From Hymenobacter telluris (GTDB lineage: Bacteria > Bacteroidota > Bacteroidia > Cytophagales > Hymenobacteraceae), in assembly GCF_017313265.1 (NCBI RefSeq), contig NZ_JAFLQZ010000010.1, positions 1-64,000 on the forward strand: a stretch of DNA of 64,000 nt, written 5' to 3'. Below are positions 1-9,735 of this stretch, piece after piece. Below the pieces are notes generated by a model that saw only the letters and a program-made list of their open reading frames with translations, had not been told where the DNA came from and did no database searches. The translations under genes were made by a program, and so were the position numbers. The first letter of the stretch is position 1, and every line of letters starts with the position of its first letter.

Positions 1-1
1 C

Positions 2-67
2 GGCGCTAACCGCGCCCACTGCGCGTCCGTCAACATCTGTTCCATGCCGCAAAATAACCACTGTTAA
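2..67 (+). CDS. Possible 3' end of an unidentified gene
   Basis: The plus strand is open in one frame from the window edge to a TAA at 65-67. It would encode the last 21 residues of a protein, with a Cys/His/Asn-rich end (motif CSMPQNNHC). I do not recognise the family and cannot exclude an open frame by chance. The convergent hslU gene ends 22 bp further on, which fits a gene ending here. Confidence 0.2.
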   Translation, partial: GANRAHCASVNICSMPQNNHC

Positions 68-89
68 CACTTCCTAGTCTGAAATGACC

Positions 90-1505
90 TTATAGAATAT
101 ACTGTGATACGTCGCGGTTACGGACCATGCCTTGCAGGCGCTCATCTACTAGCTCACGGTCGATAACGATGCGGGCATTGGGTCCGATGAGGTCCGGCAC
201 GTCGAAGAGAATGTCGTTGAGCAGGCGACTCATCACCGTGTGCAGCCGCCGAGCCCCAATATTCTCTACTTCAGCGTTTACTTCGAAAGCTATTTCTGCT
301 AACCGTTCCAACGCCGAATCTTCAAAGCTCAAGAACACTTCTTCTGCCTGCAACAAGGCCTCATACTGCTTGGTAAGCGCGCTCTTGGGGTCTTTCAGAA
401 TGCGGAAGAAATCTTCTTTGGTGAGGCTTTGCAGTTCCACCCGAATGGGAAACCGGCCTTGCAACTCCGGAATCAGGTCGGAGGGCTTGGCCACGTGGAA
501 GGCGCCGGCGGCAATGAACAGGATATGGTCGGTGTTGACGATACCGTATTTGGTGCTCACAGCCGAGCCTTCCACGATAGGCAGCAAGTCGCGCTGTACA
601 CCTTCCCGGCTGACATCGGGGCCACCGCCGCCTTTGCTGCTGCGGCTGGCTACTTTGTCGATTTCGTCGATGAAGATGATGCCAGCGTTTTCGGCTTGGC
701 GGATGGCTTCGTCTTTTACCTCATCCATATCGATGAGTTTGGCCGCTTCTTCGTCGAGCAGAATCTTACGGGCTTCGGCAATGGTTACTTTGCGCTTGCG
801 GGTCTTCTTGGGCAGCATGGCCCCAATCATATCCTGGATGCCGGCCATCGAGGCTTCGTCCATGCCCGGAGCACCACCTACTACTCCAATTCCAGGTGTG
901 TTATTCTGGGCTACTTTGATTTCAATCTTACGTTCATCCAGTTCACCGTTGCGGATTTTCTCGCGGAATTTATCACGCGTCCGCTCGTTCAACTCGTAGT
1001 CTGATTCGGGCATAGCTGCGCCATCCGTTGCGCCTCCGAAACCAACTGAAGACTTGCTGGCCCCTCCCCCACTAGTAACAGGCGGAATCAGGGCATCCAG
1101 AATCAGATCCTCGACGGCCTGCGCGGCTTGCACTTTTACTGCTTCTTTGCGACGCTGCTTCACTTGGTTCACCGACTGTTCCACTAAGTCGCGCACCATG
1201 CTTTCCACGTCGCGGCCGACGTAGCCAACTTCTGTGAACTTGGAAGCTTCTACTTTAGTGAAGGGCGCATCGGCAATGGCGGCCAGGCGGCGGGCAATTT
1301 CAGTTTTACCAACACCCGTTGAGCCAATCATGAGGATGTTGTTGGGCACAATCTCGCGCTGCATGTCTGCTGGCGCGTGCAAGCGGCGCCAACGGTTACG
1401 CAGGGCAATGGCTACGTGGCGTTTGGCATCGTGCTGGCCAATGATGTATTTATCAAGCTCGGCTACAATCTGTGCCGGCGTCAGGAAACTATTGGAATCA
1501 AGCAT
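90..1505 (-). CDS. hslU: ATP-dependent protease ATPase subunit HslU (ClpY)
   Basis: HslU is the hexameric AAA+ unfoldase that feeds substrates to the HslV peptidase in the cytoplasm. The 471-residue protein has the N-terminal motif YIIGQ, a Walker A GSTGVGKT at residues 61-68, a Walker B FIDEID near residue 277 and an acidic, Gly-rich I-domain insertion at about residues 140-250. It ends in the typical short tail (YIL) that docks into HslV. Length and start match the family, and the ATG at 1505 directly precedes the conserved LTPAQIVAELD region. No hslV gene lies in the visible neighbourhood, so the partner must be elsewhere. The 96 bp between this gene and porQ hold nothing I recognise. Confidence 0.97.
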   Translation of the reverse strand: MLDSNSFLTPAQIVAELDKYIIGQHDAKRHVAIALRNRWRRLHAPADMQREIVPNNILMIGSTGVGKTEIARRLAAIADAPFTKVEASKFTEVGYVGRDVESMVRDLVEQSVNQVKQRRKEAVKVQAAQAVEDLILDALIPPVTSGGGASKSSVGFGGATDGAAMPESDYELNERTRDKFREKIRNGELDERKIEIKVAQNNTPGIGVVGGAPGMDEASMAGIQDMIGAMLPKKTRKRKVTIAEARKILLDEEAAKLIDMDEVKDEAIRQAENAGIIFIDEIDKVASRSSKGGGGPDVSREGVQRDLLPIVEGSAVSTKYGIVNTDHILFIAAGAFHVAKPSDLIPELQGRFPIRVELQSLTKEDFFRILKDPKSALTKQYEALLQAEEVFLSFEDSALERLAEIAFEVNAEVENIGARRLHTVMSRLLNDILFDVPDLIGPNARIVIDRELVDERLQGMVRNRDVSQYIL

Positions 1506-1601
1506 AGACGGAAAATCAGGAAAAGGAAGTAGTCAGGCGAGTCGCACCCACATGAATAGGTGTACGCTTAATTGCCCAACACGCCCCAAAACTACTGCAC
1601 G

Positions 1602-2663
1602 CTATTGGGTTTTGGTGAATAGCGTATTTAGGTTTCGGGCTACCGTGAAATAGTTGGCGCCCCCACTGGCGTGAATGCCAGCATACGTGTAATCAAGTTG
1701 AAACTGGCTGATGCGCAGCATTACACCAAACGAAAGGCCCGCGCCGCCACTGGTATTATCGAGGCGCAGTTCGCGGCGTTGCAGGTGGTTGTAGCCGACG
1801 CGCACGTTCAGGTTTTTGCCCAAAATCAGCTCGCCACCCACCGCAAAGTGCCGGGCAATCTTGTCGCCGACGCTTTTCTTTTTTACTACTTCATTGCCAA
1901 ACTCGTCGAGTTGGCCGCGTTGGTTGGGGTCGAGATACACAATGTCGAATTGCTGCAAATGATGCGCCGTGATGGAGAAGCGCAGCGGCATGTGCTCGGG
2001 CTTGATGGACGCCCCGATCTGCACGTCAAGCGGCATGGGCTCACGGCCGGCCCCGGCATACGTTTTGAGCTGATACCCCACGTTGCGGGCCGTTAATCCT
2101 ACTGTGAAGTCCTGCTCGGGGTGCTTAAACACCGCTCCCACATCAGCTAAAGCGGCTACTGAGTGGTTGCCGGCAATGCCCGACACCGCTAACCGTGCGG
2201 TGCCCCCCAGCGTGAAGTTGCCTTGCGTATAAGAATCGGCTACGCTCAGAGCGTATTCATTCACTGAAAACTGACCCAGCGAGTTACCTGCCGCATCGTA
2301 CTCCTCGAATTTGCCGTAGCTCAGGTACGTTACGCCGACCCCAAAGCGGCCAGCTTTGCTTTCTTTGAATGCGTAAGCGGCTGTGCTTTGCTTGATATCA
2401 GCCACATAATCCACGAAGCTAAGCGCCAGGCGGCCTTCCATATCGGCATTCAACAACGCCGGATTACTCAAAAACATGGTCGGGTCAGAGTCGCGCGCTG
2501 ATACGTTGACGCCGCCTAAGGCCGCCACTTTGGCACCAGGGGCTAAGTTCAGAAAAGAGAAGGCCTGCTGGCCCCCAATCTGAGCTACTGCCGCCGGAGC
2601 TGCACCCAGCCCCAAACCAACCGATAGAATAGTAATAGCCCGAAACTGTAGCAGTGGAATCAT
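1602..2663 (-). CDS. porQ: Type IX secretion system outer-membrane protein PorQ
   Basis: PorQ is an FadL-like outer-membrane beta-barrel protein of the Bacteroidota type IX secretion system, where it works with PorV-type shuttle proteins on surface attachment of cargo. The 353-residue product has a signal peptide (hydrophobic residues 8-27, ending APAAVAQ). It then carries the family hallmarks: QQAFSFLNL, APGAKVAALGG with SARDSD, the FLSNPALL motif, and repeated amphipathic beta strands up to a C-terminal strand near YFTVARNLNTLF. It is a single gene with no obvious operon partner. A PorE-like gene lies 3 kb away on the other strand, so two predicted T9SS components sit close together. Confidence 0.88.
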   Translation of the reverse strand: MIPLLQFRAITILSVGLGLGAAPAAVAQIGGQQAFSFLNLAPGAKVAALGGVNVSARDSDPTMFLSNPALLNADMEGRLALSFVDYVADIKQSTAAYAFKESKAGRFGVGVTYLSYGKFEEYDAAGNSLGQFSVNEYALSVADSYTQGNFTLGGTARLAVSGIAGNHSVAALADVGAVFKHPEQDFTVGLTARNVGYQLKTYAGAGREPMPLDVQIGASIKPEHMPLRFSITAHHLQQFDIVYLDPNQRGQLDEFGNEVVKKKSVGDKIARHFAVGGELILGKNLNVRVGYNHLQRRELRLDNTSGGAGLSFGVMLRISQFQLDYTYAGIHASGGANYFTVARNLNTLFTKTQ

Positions 2664-2785
2664 GAAAACAAGATACGGCGTTCAAGATGTATTTCGGGAC
2701 TAAGACGCAGCAGCGGGCATTTTATTGCGCAGCAACTCATGGCACGAACCGAAGCCCGTGCCACCCACGTTTTATTGGTGCGTTC

Positions 2786-5245
2786 TTACTGCACTTCCAC
2801 GCTTGGCGCAGGCGCGGCCAGCGGCTCGTCGCGCACTACTAGTTTGAGCGGATGCTCTACCAGTTCATCCAGCAGAGCCACTTTCAGCACATCGTCTACT
2901 CGGTCGGCGTAATGGATGGTAACTTCCTTGAGATACTCGGGCGCTATTTCCAGAATGTCCTTGCGGTTTTTGCTGCACAGGATAATGTCGCGGATGCCAG
3001 CCCGCTTGGCAGCCAGAATCTTTTCCTTGATACCACCCACCGGCAGCACCTTGCCTCGCAGTGTGATTTCGCCGGTCATGGCCAAGTGGCTGCGGATTTT
3101 GCGCTGCGTAAACACCGAGGCAATGCTGGTGAAGATGGCAATACCGGCGCTGGGCCCATCCTTGGGCACGGCGCCTTCCGGAAAGTGAATGTGCAGGTCG
3201 TACTGGTCGAAGAGGCGGTAGTCGATGCCCAGTTCCTCGGCGCGGCTGCGCAGGTAGCTCAGCGCCGTAATGGCCGATTCCTTCATCACGTCGCCCAACT
3301 GCCCCGACAGCGTGAGTTTGCCCCGGCCGCGGCTGAGCAGGCTTTCGATGAACAGAATATCCCCGCCCACCGAGGTCCAGGCCAAGCCCGTTACCACGCC
3401 GGCCGTTTCGTTGTCTTGGTATAAATCCCGGTCGAAAATGGCCGGGCCAAGAATCCGCTCGATGTCTTTAGGCTCCAACGAAGCCGGAAAGGCCTCATTC
3501 ATGGCTTTGCTTTTGGCAATGTTGCGTACCACTCCACCCAGCTTGCGCTCCAAGCTTCGCACCCCCGACTCACGCGTATAATCGTCGATTACGCGCTGTA
3601 AAGCGGCCGTGGTAATGGCTACGTCCTTCACGCTGAGGCCGTGGTCGGTGAGTTGCTTGGGCCAGAGGTGCTTCTTGGCAATCTGGGTTTTCTCTTCCAG
3701 CGTGTACCCCGTCAGGTCGATTATTTCCATCCGGTCGCGTAGGGCCGGCTGAATGGTATCGAGTGAGTTAGCCGTAGCAATGAACAGCACGCGGCTCAGG
3801 TCGTACTCCACCTCCAGGTAGTTGTCGGTGAAGGTGGAATTCTGCTCGGGGTCAAGCACTTCCAACAAGGCCGAAGACGGGTCGCCGCGGAAGTCGGAGG
3901 CCAGCTTGTCGATTTCGTCGAGTACGATAACCGGGTTTGACGCGCCGGCTTTCTTGATCTGCGAAATAATGCGGCCGGGCATGGCACCCACGTAGGTTTT
4001 GCGGTGCCCCCGGATTTCGGCTTCGTCGCGGACGCCGCCTAGGCTCATGCGCACGTACTTGCGGCCCAACGCCTTGGCAATCGAGCGGCCCAGGCTGGTT
4101 TTACCCACGCCGGGCGGGCCGTACAAACACAAAATCGGCGCTTTCATGTCCTGCTTCAGCTTCAGCACGGCCAAGTACTCCACAATGCGCTCCTTCACCT
4201 TCTCCATGCCGTAGTGGTCGGCATCCAGAATTTTGCGGGTGCGCTTGAGGTTGAAATTGTCTTTGGTTTGCTCGCCCCAGGGCAATTCCAGCAGAAACTC
4301 CACGTAGTTCACGCTCAGCGGATACTCGGCCGCCTGCGGATTCACGCGGCTCAGCTTGTCCAGCTCTTTGCTGAAGTGCTTGGCTACGGCCTCGGGCCAC
4401 TGCTTGGTTTTGGCGCGCAGCCGAAACTTGTCCACGTCCTGGTCAGGCCCTTCGGAGCCGCCCAGCTCGTCTTGCAGCACCTTGATCTGCTGGCGCAGAA
4501 AATAGTCGCGCTGCTGCTGGTCGATGTCGGTGTGGACCTTGCTTTGGATTTCGTGCTTGATTTCCAGATGCTGAATTTCCTTCATCATCATTTCCAGCAG
4601 CAGAGTGCCACGCTCAATCCCATCGTTGATTTCGAGCAGCTTCTGCTTCTGCCCTACTTCCACGTTGATGTTGGAACTAAGGAAATGCGTGAGAAAAGCC
4701 GGCGACTCAATATTATCCAGCGCCACCTGGGCTTCCTGCGGAATGTCGGGGTTGAGGCGCAGCATTTTGGCGGCGGCGTCTTTCAGCGAAGCCACCAGAC
4801 CTTTCACTTCCTTGGTGTTCTTAGTGGGGAACGTCTCGGTGAAATATTTCACGCGCGCCGTCAGAAACGGCGTGGCTTGGGTTTGCTCTTCGATTTGAAA
4901 GCGGCTTTGGCCCTGAATGATGATGGTGGTATTGCCATCGGGCAGTACCAGCAGCTTCAGGATTTTGGCCATCGTGCCCATTTCGTATAAATCAGCCAGT
5001 GCCGGATCTTCCTGCTGATTGTTTTTCTGCGCCACTACCCCTACCAGTTTGTCGCCGCGGTAGGCTTTGCGCACCAGCCGAACGCTCTTTTTGCGGGTGA
5101 CCGTAACGGGCAATACCACGCCCGGAAATAACACGGTGTTGCGTACGGGCAATAAGGGCAGCGTAGCCGGGGCGTCTTGCAGGTCGAGCGGCTGCTCGGG
5201 GTCGGTAGCCACAATAGAAACTACTTCGGCAGAGTTTTCAGACAT
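2786..5245 (-). CDS. lon: ATP-dependent endopeptidase Lon
   Basis: Lon degrades damaged and regulatory proteins in the cytoplasm. The order of domains is: substrate-binding LonN ([12 protein letters not shown] near the start), a coiled coil with the motif [10 protein letters not shown], an AAA+ module (Walker [10 protein letters not shown], Walker [10 protein letters not shown]), and a C-terminal serine-lysine protease domain with the catalytic Ser in PKDGPSAG. The open frame runs upstream to 5413, but a promoter-like box lies inside that extension at 5399-5406. I therefore prefer the ATG at 5245 (819 aa, starting MSENSAEVV); the ATG at 5287 (833 aa) is a close alternative. The upstream extension has no homology I recognise. 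The gene is divergent from the PorE-like gene. Confidence 0.96.
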   Translation of the reverse strand: MSENSAEVVSIVATDPEQPLDLQDAPATLPLLPVRNTVLFPGVVLPVTVTRKKSVRLVRKAYRGDKLVGVVAQKNNQQEDPALADLYEMGTMAKILKLLVLPDGNTTIIIQGQSRFQIEEQTQATPFLTARVKYFTETFPTKNTKEVKGLVASLKDAAAKMLRLNPDIPQEAQVALDNIESPAFLTHFLSSNINVEVGQKQKLLEINDGIERGTLLLEMMMKEIQHLEIKHEIQSKVHTDIDQQQRDYFLRQQIKVLQDELGGSEGPDQDVDKFRLRAKTKQWPEAVAKHFSKELDKLSRVNPQAAEYPLSVNYVEFLLELPWGEQTKDNFNLKRTRKILDADHYGMEKVKERIVEYLAVLKLKQDMKAPILCLYGPPGVGKTSLGRSIAKALGRKYVRMSLGGVRDEAEIRGHRKTYVGAMPGRIISQIKKAGASNPVIVLDEIDKLASDFRGDPSSALLEVLDPEQNSTFTDNYLEVEYDLSRVLFIATANSLDTIQPALRDRMEIIDLTGYTLEEKTQIAKKHLWPKQLTDHGLSVKDVAITTAALQRVIDDYTRESGVRSLERKLGGVVRNIAKSKAMNEAFPASLEPKDIERILGPAIFDRDLYQDNETAGVVTGLAWTSVGGDILFIESLLSRGRGKLTLSGQLGDVMKESAITALSYLRSRAEELGIDYRLFDQYDLHIHFPEGAVPKDGPSAGIAIFTSIASVFTQRKIRSHLAMTGEITLRGKVLPVGGIKEKILAAKRAGIRDIILCSKNRKDILEIAPEYLKEVTIHYADRVDDVLKVALLDELVEHPLKLVVRDEPLAAPAPSVEVQ

Positions 5246-5398
5246 CAATAGGAAAGGCGAAGAGAAGGCGGGGGGAATAGCAGACATACTGAAATAGGGA
5301 GCGGAAAGCAGTGCCACAATGGCAGACCAGCACTGCGGAACGTCGTTCTTAGGTGGGCGGACTTCCGAAGATACTAGTTTGACAAGTGCCGTGCCATG

Positions 5399-5406
5399 CA
5401 AAGGTA
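5399..5406 (-). promoter_or_regulatory. Candidate -7 box for lon
   Basis: The minus strand reads TACCTTTG, a full match to the Bacteroidota sigma-A -7 consensus TAnnTTTG. No clear -33 TTTG lies 19-21 nt upstream, so support is partial. Its position argues for a lon start well inside the longest open frame. Confidence 0.35.
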
Positions 5407-5511
5407 AGCCCACTCTGGCAGGCCCACGGCTTCAACTTATGCGGTAGCGCCGGCAATATCGGTAGATTAGTTGCCACAGCCTAAAGCCGGCTTTTAGTAC
5501 CTGGAAATTCC

Positions 5512-5519
5512 TATTTTTG
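5512..5519 (+). promoter_or_regulatory. Candidate -7 box for the PorE-like gene
   Basis: TATTTTTG matches the TAnnTTTG consensus and ends 45 bp before the ATG at 5565. The -33 element is not evident. It lies in the divergent region between lon and the PorE-like gene. Confidence 0.35.
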
Positions 5520-5564
5520 AGTTTTACTGCGCTATACCGCCTGGCCCCCGGCACCCTATTTAGT

Positions 5565-7583
5565 ATGCTTCGCTCCTTACGCACGTTTTTCCTGCTGCTG
5601 TTGGTTTTCCTGCCGGTTGTGTTGTGGGCACAGCAGAAAAGCAATGCCCCACTGCGGCAGCGCAAGCTCACGGGCCGCACCACGCGCCAACTGCGGCTCC
5701 GCCCCGATGGCACGCCGGTGTTTCTGAACGTAAACCGCATTCCGTACTACGAGAATAAAAAGGAGCTACGGGCCATTCAGAAAGCCGAAAAACGACGCAA
5801 TTACGTGGAGGCCCGCACCCTGCTGACCGCCTACGTGGGCAAGTTCGGCATCGAGAACTTTGCCAAAGACACGCCGCTACTGTGGCGCCTGGGCCAACTG
5901 TGGGAAAAGGCCGGCAACGAGGAAACTGCTAAAGCCTATTTCCGGCTGGCTCTCAAGCATCATCGGCAAGATGTTAAGAAGGTACAGCTCTACTACGATT
6001 CGCTGGAGCAGAAAACGGCCGACCTCTACGTGCCGCTGAAAGTGTACTACGATTTGGTGGAATACCGCAAGAGTATTGTGGCGTTCCGGCCGCCTAAGGG
6101 TGTATACACCAACATGGGCGAGGCCATCAACTCCAAGGCCGAAGACTACGGCCCGACGCTGAACTCCACGGCCGGTATGCTGCTTTTCTCTTCGAAGCGC
6201 AAGGTGCGCGGCATTCACGGCGTGGTGGATGAGGATTTGTACGTGTCGCGCAAGGACGGGGAAATGTGGAGTGAGGCCGAACCGCTGCCCAAACCCATCA
6301 ACTCGCTGTACAACGAGGGCTCGGCCTGCTTCACCAAAGACGGTAAAACCATCTATTTCGCGCGGTGCGAGTGCCCTAGCTGCCACGGCAACTGCGACTT
6401 GTTCACGTCCACGTTCAAGGATGGGCAATGGTCGGTACCGAAGAGCCTGGGGGCACAGGTGAACTCGCCGGCCTGGGATTCGCAGCCGACTCTCTCGTTG
6501 AACGAGGACACGCTGTATTTCGCCTCCGACCGGCTGGGCGGGTTCGGGCTGGCCGATATCTGGTACACTTACAAAAACAAGAACAACCAGTGGGCGCCCG
6601 CCGAAAACATGGGCCCCGTGGTGAATACGCGCGAAAGTGAGGTGAGCCCCTTCTACCACCCGCTCTACAACGTACTGTACTTCTCGTCGAGGGGGCAGCT
6701 GCTCAACTACGGCGACTTCGACATTTATAAAACCTACCGGGTGCGGGGCCGCTGGCAGGAGCCCAAGAACATCGGGCCGCTGGTAAACGGCAAAGGCTCG
6801 GAGTATTATTTCACCATCGACTCCGACTCACAGAACCTGTACTATGCCCGCTCCGAGGAAAAGGACATGAAGAACCTCGACCTCTACTCGTTCCCGCTGC
6901 CCATGGAAGCCCAGCCGCTGGCCACCACGCACATCGAAGGCACGTTGACGGACTCGGTGTCGCACAGGCCGCTGAACGGTATTGTAACCGTTATTGATAC
7001 CGACAATGGCATTGAAGTGGCCGCTAAATACTTGCGGCCTGATGGCTCCTTTGACTTCGATTTGATTGAGGGCTCGCACTACGTGATGCTGATTCAAAGC
7101 CCGGATTTCTTTAGCGTGGAAAAGAGCTTCGAGCTGAAAGGCGACACGGTGATGAAGCTCATGACCAACTCCATCGACTACGGCTTGCCGCTGGTGTTCC
7201 AGAACATCGAGTTCGACCAGGACAAAGCCACCATCCGGCAATCCATGCACCCCATCCTCGACCGGATTGCGCTGTTCATGGTCGACCACCCCACGTTCCG
7301 GCTAAGCATCTCCGGCCACACCGATTCCAAGGGCGACCCGGATTTCAACGAGAAACTGTCGCAGGACCGCGCCGAAGCTATTCGCCGCTACATCGAGGCC
7401 AAAGGTAAGCTCCAACCCAACCGGATTGAGAGTTTCGGTTACGGCTCCACGAAGCCACTGAAAGAAGAAGCCACGCCCGAAGACGCCAAAACCAACCGCC
7501 GCGTAGAGTTCCGGCTGATTAAGCCCAACGCGGAAGGCAAAAAAGAAGAACCCGCTAGTGGCGGTGGTGGCGACTGGAAGTAG
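5565..7583 (+). CDS. PorE-like OmpA-family protein (TPR, PD40 propeller, CRD, OmpA domain)
   Basis: The product of about 672 residues probably anchors a complex to peptidoglycan under the outer membrane. It has a signal peptide (hydrophobic residues 5-20, ending LWAQQ) and a short TPR-like helical region at about residues 60-150. WD40/PD40 beta-propeller repeats follow (LLFSSKRK, TIYFARCE, TLYFASDRLGG, VLYFSSRG), then a carboxypeptidase-regulatory-like domain near residues 455-520, and an OmpA C-terminal domain (FDQDKATI, SGHTDSKGD, RAEAIRRYIE). This domain order and length match T9SS PorE of Porphyromonas, but related OmpA/PD40 proteins are common in the phylum, so I give no symbol. I chose the ATG at 5565 over the upstream open frame because it starts the signal peptide. 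Confidence 0.85.
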   Translation: MLRSLRTFFLLLLVFLPVVLWAQQKSNAPLRQRKLTGRTTRQLRLRPDGTPVFLNVNRIPYYENKKELRAIQKAEKRRNYVEARTLLTAYVGKFGIENFAKDTPLLWRLGQLWEKAGNEETAKAYFRLALKHHRQDVKKVQLYYDSLEQKTADLYVPLKVYYDLVEYRKSIVAFRPPKGVYTNMGEAINSKAEDYGPTLNSTAGMLLFSSKRKVRGIHGVVDEDLYVSRKDGEMWSEAEPLPKPINSLYNEGSACFTKDGKTIYFARCECPSCHGNCDLFTSTFKDGQWSVPKSLGAQVNSPAWDSQPTLSLNEDTLYFASDRLGGFGLADIWYTYKNKNNQWAPAENMGPVVNTRESEVSPFYHPLYNVLYFSSRGQLLNYGDFDIYKTYRVRGRWQEPKNIGPLVNGKGSEYYFTIDSDSQNLYYARSEEKDMKNLDLYSFPLPMEAQPLATTHIEGTLTDSVSHRPLNGIVTVIDTDNGIEVAAKYLRPDGSFDFDLIEGSHYVMLIQSPDFFSVEKSFELKGDTVMKLMTNSIDYGLPLVFQNIEFDQDKATIRQSMHPILDRIALFMVDHPTFRLSISGHTDSKGDPDFNEKLSQDRAEAIRRYIEAKGKLQPNRIESFGYGSTKPLKEEATPEDAKTNRRVEFRLIKPNAEGKKEEPASGGGGDWK

Positions 7584-7605
7584 CTACCGACCGTACACAC
7601 CACAC

Positions 7606-7645
7606 AAAAAGGCGCCTCCCACATTTTGTAGGAGGCGCCTTTTTC
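7606..7645. terminator. Bidirectional terminator hairpin
   Basis: AAAAAGGCGCCTCC at 7606-7619 pairs with GGAGGCGCCTTTTT at 7631-7644. It lies between the convergent ends of the PorE-like gene (7583) and the DUF6702-like gene (7664), with A and T tracts suited to both directions. Confidence 0.9.
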
Positions 7646-7663
7646 AATTTTCTGTAGCAGCTT

Positions 7664-8164
7664 CTACCAGCTTACTTTCTGCTCCTCTTCTCCGTCACGA
7701 AACAGCAGACTTTGCTTTTTACCGCCGGCTTCCACGTTCACAATGTTCATCTGGTCGGAGAAGGTAGGGAGCAGCAAGGAGTGACGCAGGTTGAAGCTGG
7801 TAAGCGGCTTGGTCAGCTTCACGGTGCAGTAGAGCCAGTGCGCGTCACTTTCTTTCTGCATGCCTAGTAGCTGCAAAGGCAGCGTTTCGCCAGCCCTGGT
7901 ACCAAAGGCCAGCTGCCTGCGCAGCAAGTCAGTGGTTAGCTGCGTCACCAGCGGCTTCGGCGACTGTTCCAGGTCGATGGAAGCGGGGCGCCCCGTAGAA
8001 AGCGCCTTCTCGAAGTCGTCGGTGAATACCTTGAGGGCAATTTCCAGCTGCTGCTTCTGCGCGTTGTAGCGCACGTCCATAATGCTGGCATGGTAGGCAT
8101 GCGCCCACGCCGTAAGGCTGGCGGTGAGTAAGAACAGGAAAAGCAGAAGTTGCTTGCGAAGCAT
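7664..8164 (-). CDS. DUF6702-family secreted protein
   Basis: A 166-residue protein with a signal peptide (hydrophobic residues 5-19, ending AWAHAYH). Residues after it (HASIMDVRYNAQKQQLEIALKV, split by short spacers in relatives) resemble the Bacteroidota family DUF6702, whose members are small predicted periplasmic or outer-membrane-linked proteins often found next to M1 peptidases. The function is unknown. I took the ATG at 8164 rather than 8227 because it gives the signal peptide directly. Downstream is the shared terminator; upstream is the terminator of rseP. Confidence 0.7.
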   Translation of the reverse strand: MLRKQLLLFLFLLTASLTAWAHAYHASIMDVRYNAQKQQLEIALKVFTDDFEKALSTGRPASIDLEQSPKPLVTQLTTDLLRRQLAFGTRAGETLPLQLLGMQKESDAHWLYCTVKLTKPLTSFNLRHSLLLPTFSDQMNIVNVEAGGKKQSLLFRDGEEEQKVSW

Positions 8165-8185
8165 AAGCGAAACCGTCAGAAACAA

Positions 8186-8220
8186 TGTGGTGCCTCCGCT
8201 AACACAGCCGAGGCACCACA
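8186..8220 (-). terminator. Terminator after rseP
   Basis: A perfect 11-bp stem pairs TGTGGTGCCTC (8186-8196) with GAGGCACCACA (8210-8220), followed on the minus strand by a T-rich stretch. It lies 31 bp past the rseP stop codon. Confidence 0.7.
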
Positions 8221-8250
8221 AATTCACTAGCAGGAAGTTATGTGGTTGGC

Positions 8251-9651
8251 TTAGATGAACCGTTTGACAACCAGTACAAAAAACATCAAAGCCAAAATCA
8301 GGGCAGTACCCACTTTCTGGGCATTCTCTAGGAATTTATCGGAAGGCTTGCGGCCGGCTATCATTTCATAAAGCAGGAAAATAACGTGGCCGCCATCCAG
8401 CGCCGGAATGGGCAGTAAGTTCATGAACGCCAGCACCATCGAAAGGGAGCCGGTCAATATCCAGAACCGTTCCCAAATCCAGTTTCCGCCGTATTGTTGC
8501 GCAATTTCAACCGGCCCGCCTACCGACTTGGCGAATGAAATTTCATTCCGGAATATCTTACCAAACGCCTTAATCTGACCGGTAATCACGCCGAAAGACT
8601 TTTTCACACCCCTGGGTATCGACTCCAAAAAATTGTAATGGTGGGTTCCAGATTTCAAAGAGCTCTTCGGAAAGAATCCAATAGTGCCGCTTGCGGGGAT
8701 TTTCACTTGCAGGGTTATATCCTGCCCGCCACGCTGTACCAATAGCGGCGTTGGTTTTTCCGATGCCGACTCGATTGATTTCCCCCGCATCCAACTACTA
8801 AACCGCTGTATAAGGGAAGGAGGCTCAACGGTAGACGCATTAGCTTTCAATGCTTCCTGAAAATCAGAAAAGAATGGTGTATCCTGATTGCCCACCTTGA
8901 TGATTTGGTCGCCTTTTTGCAGGCCAGCTTGCATTGCTGGGGTATCCTTCGCCACCGAATCTACGGTGAAGCGGGCCAGAGGAGTCACAAACGCCCCCTC
9001 TTCGTTGAGGCGCGTGATGAGGTTGGCAGGAATTGGAATGTCCAACAATTGTCCGGCGCGCTCCACGGTGTAATACGTGTTTTTATCCAACAGAACATCA
9101 CTGTTGTACACACTATCAAAATCGATGAATGAGCGGCCATTGATTTTCACAATGTTATCATAGCGCTTGAACCCCAGCTCTTTTCCGAGGGCCGTGGGGG
9201 CTATGCCATCTTTCACCTCAGAGAGTGGCAGATAGCTCTCGCCGTAGGCGTAGATAACGAAGCTGAAGATGATGATGCCGGTAATGACGTTCATAATGAC
9301 GCCGCCCAGCATTACAATCAGGCGCTGCCAGGCTGGCTTGGCCCGAAACTCGTTGGGCTGCGGCTCGGCGGCTAAAGCGTCGGCATCCTGGGTTTCATCA
9401 ATCATGCCGTGAATGGCCACATAGCCACCCAACGGGAACCAGCCCAGCCCGTATTCTGTCTCGCCAATTTTCTTCTTCAGCAGCGCGAAGTTGAGCACAT
9501 TGGGCAGCGGGAACAGAAAGTCAAAGAAGATGTAAAACTTATCAACACGAATCTTAAAGTACTTCGCCGTGGCGAAGTGGCCGAATTCGTGAATGCCAAC
9601 CAAAATCGAAAGGCCCAGCAGCAGCTGGCCAATCATGGTGAGAATTTCCAA
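8251..9651 (-). CDS. rseP: Site-2 (intramembrane) metalloprotease RseP
   Basis: RseP cuts membrane-bound anti-sigma factors and signal-peptide remnants inside the inner membrane. The 466-residue protein has the zinc motif HEFGH at residues 21-25 in the first membrane helix. A PDZ region follows in the middle (DSVAKDTPAMQAGLQKGDQI), then a second conserved motif NLLPIPALDGGH (third metal ligand Asp) near residue 412 and a last membrane helix near the C-terminus. The conserved start EILTMIGQ is read from a TTG at 9651; the next ATG is at 9636. dxr lies 84 bp upstream on the same strand, and a dxr-rseP order is common in Bacteroidota, so co-transcription is likely. Confidence 0.95.
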   Translation of the reverse strand: MEILTMIGQLLLGLSILVGIHEFGHFATAKYFKIRVDKFYIFFDFLFPLPNVLNFALLKKKIGETEYGLGWFPLGGYVAIHGMIDETQDADALAAEPQPNEFRAKPAWQRLIVMLGGVIMNVITGIIIFSFVIYAYGESYLPLSEVKDGIAPTALGKELGFKRYDNIVKINGRSFIDFDSVYNSDVLLDKNTYYTVERAGQLLDIPIPANLITRLNEEGAFVTPLARFTVDSVAKDTPAMQAGLQKGDQIIKVGNQDTPFFSDFQEALKANASTVEPPSLIQRFSSWMRGKSIESASEKPTPLLVQRGGQDITLQVKIPASGTIGFFPKSSLKSGTHHYNFLESIPRGVKKSFGVITGQIKAFGKIFRNEISFAKSVGGPVEIAQQYGGNWIWERFWILTGSLSMVLAFMNLLPIPALDGGHVIFLLYEMIAGRKPSDKFLENAQKVGTALILALMFFVLVVKRFI

Positions 9652-9735
9652 GAGGTAAGAAGTGAAGTGGTGATTTGGAGAGTCTGTAAGCTACTGAAAT
9701 GCAATCCTCATGCGCTTACGTTCCCCGTTGATTTA

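Noticed and set aside
429-1004. Overlapping plus-strand ORFs across hslU and similar antisense frames across lon, mutB and DUF5916
   Set aside because: They mirror conserved genes on the other strand, lack family features, and are expected by chance in GC-rich coding DNA.
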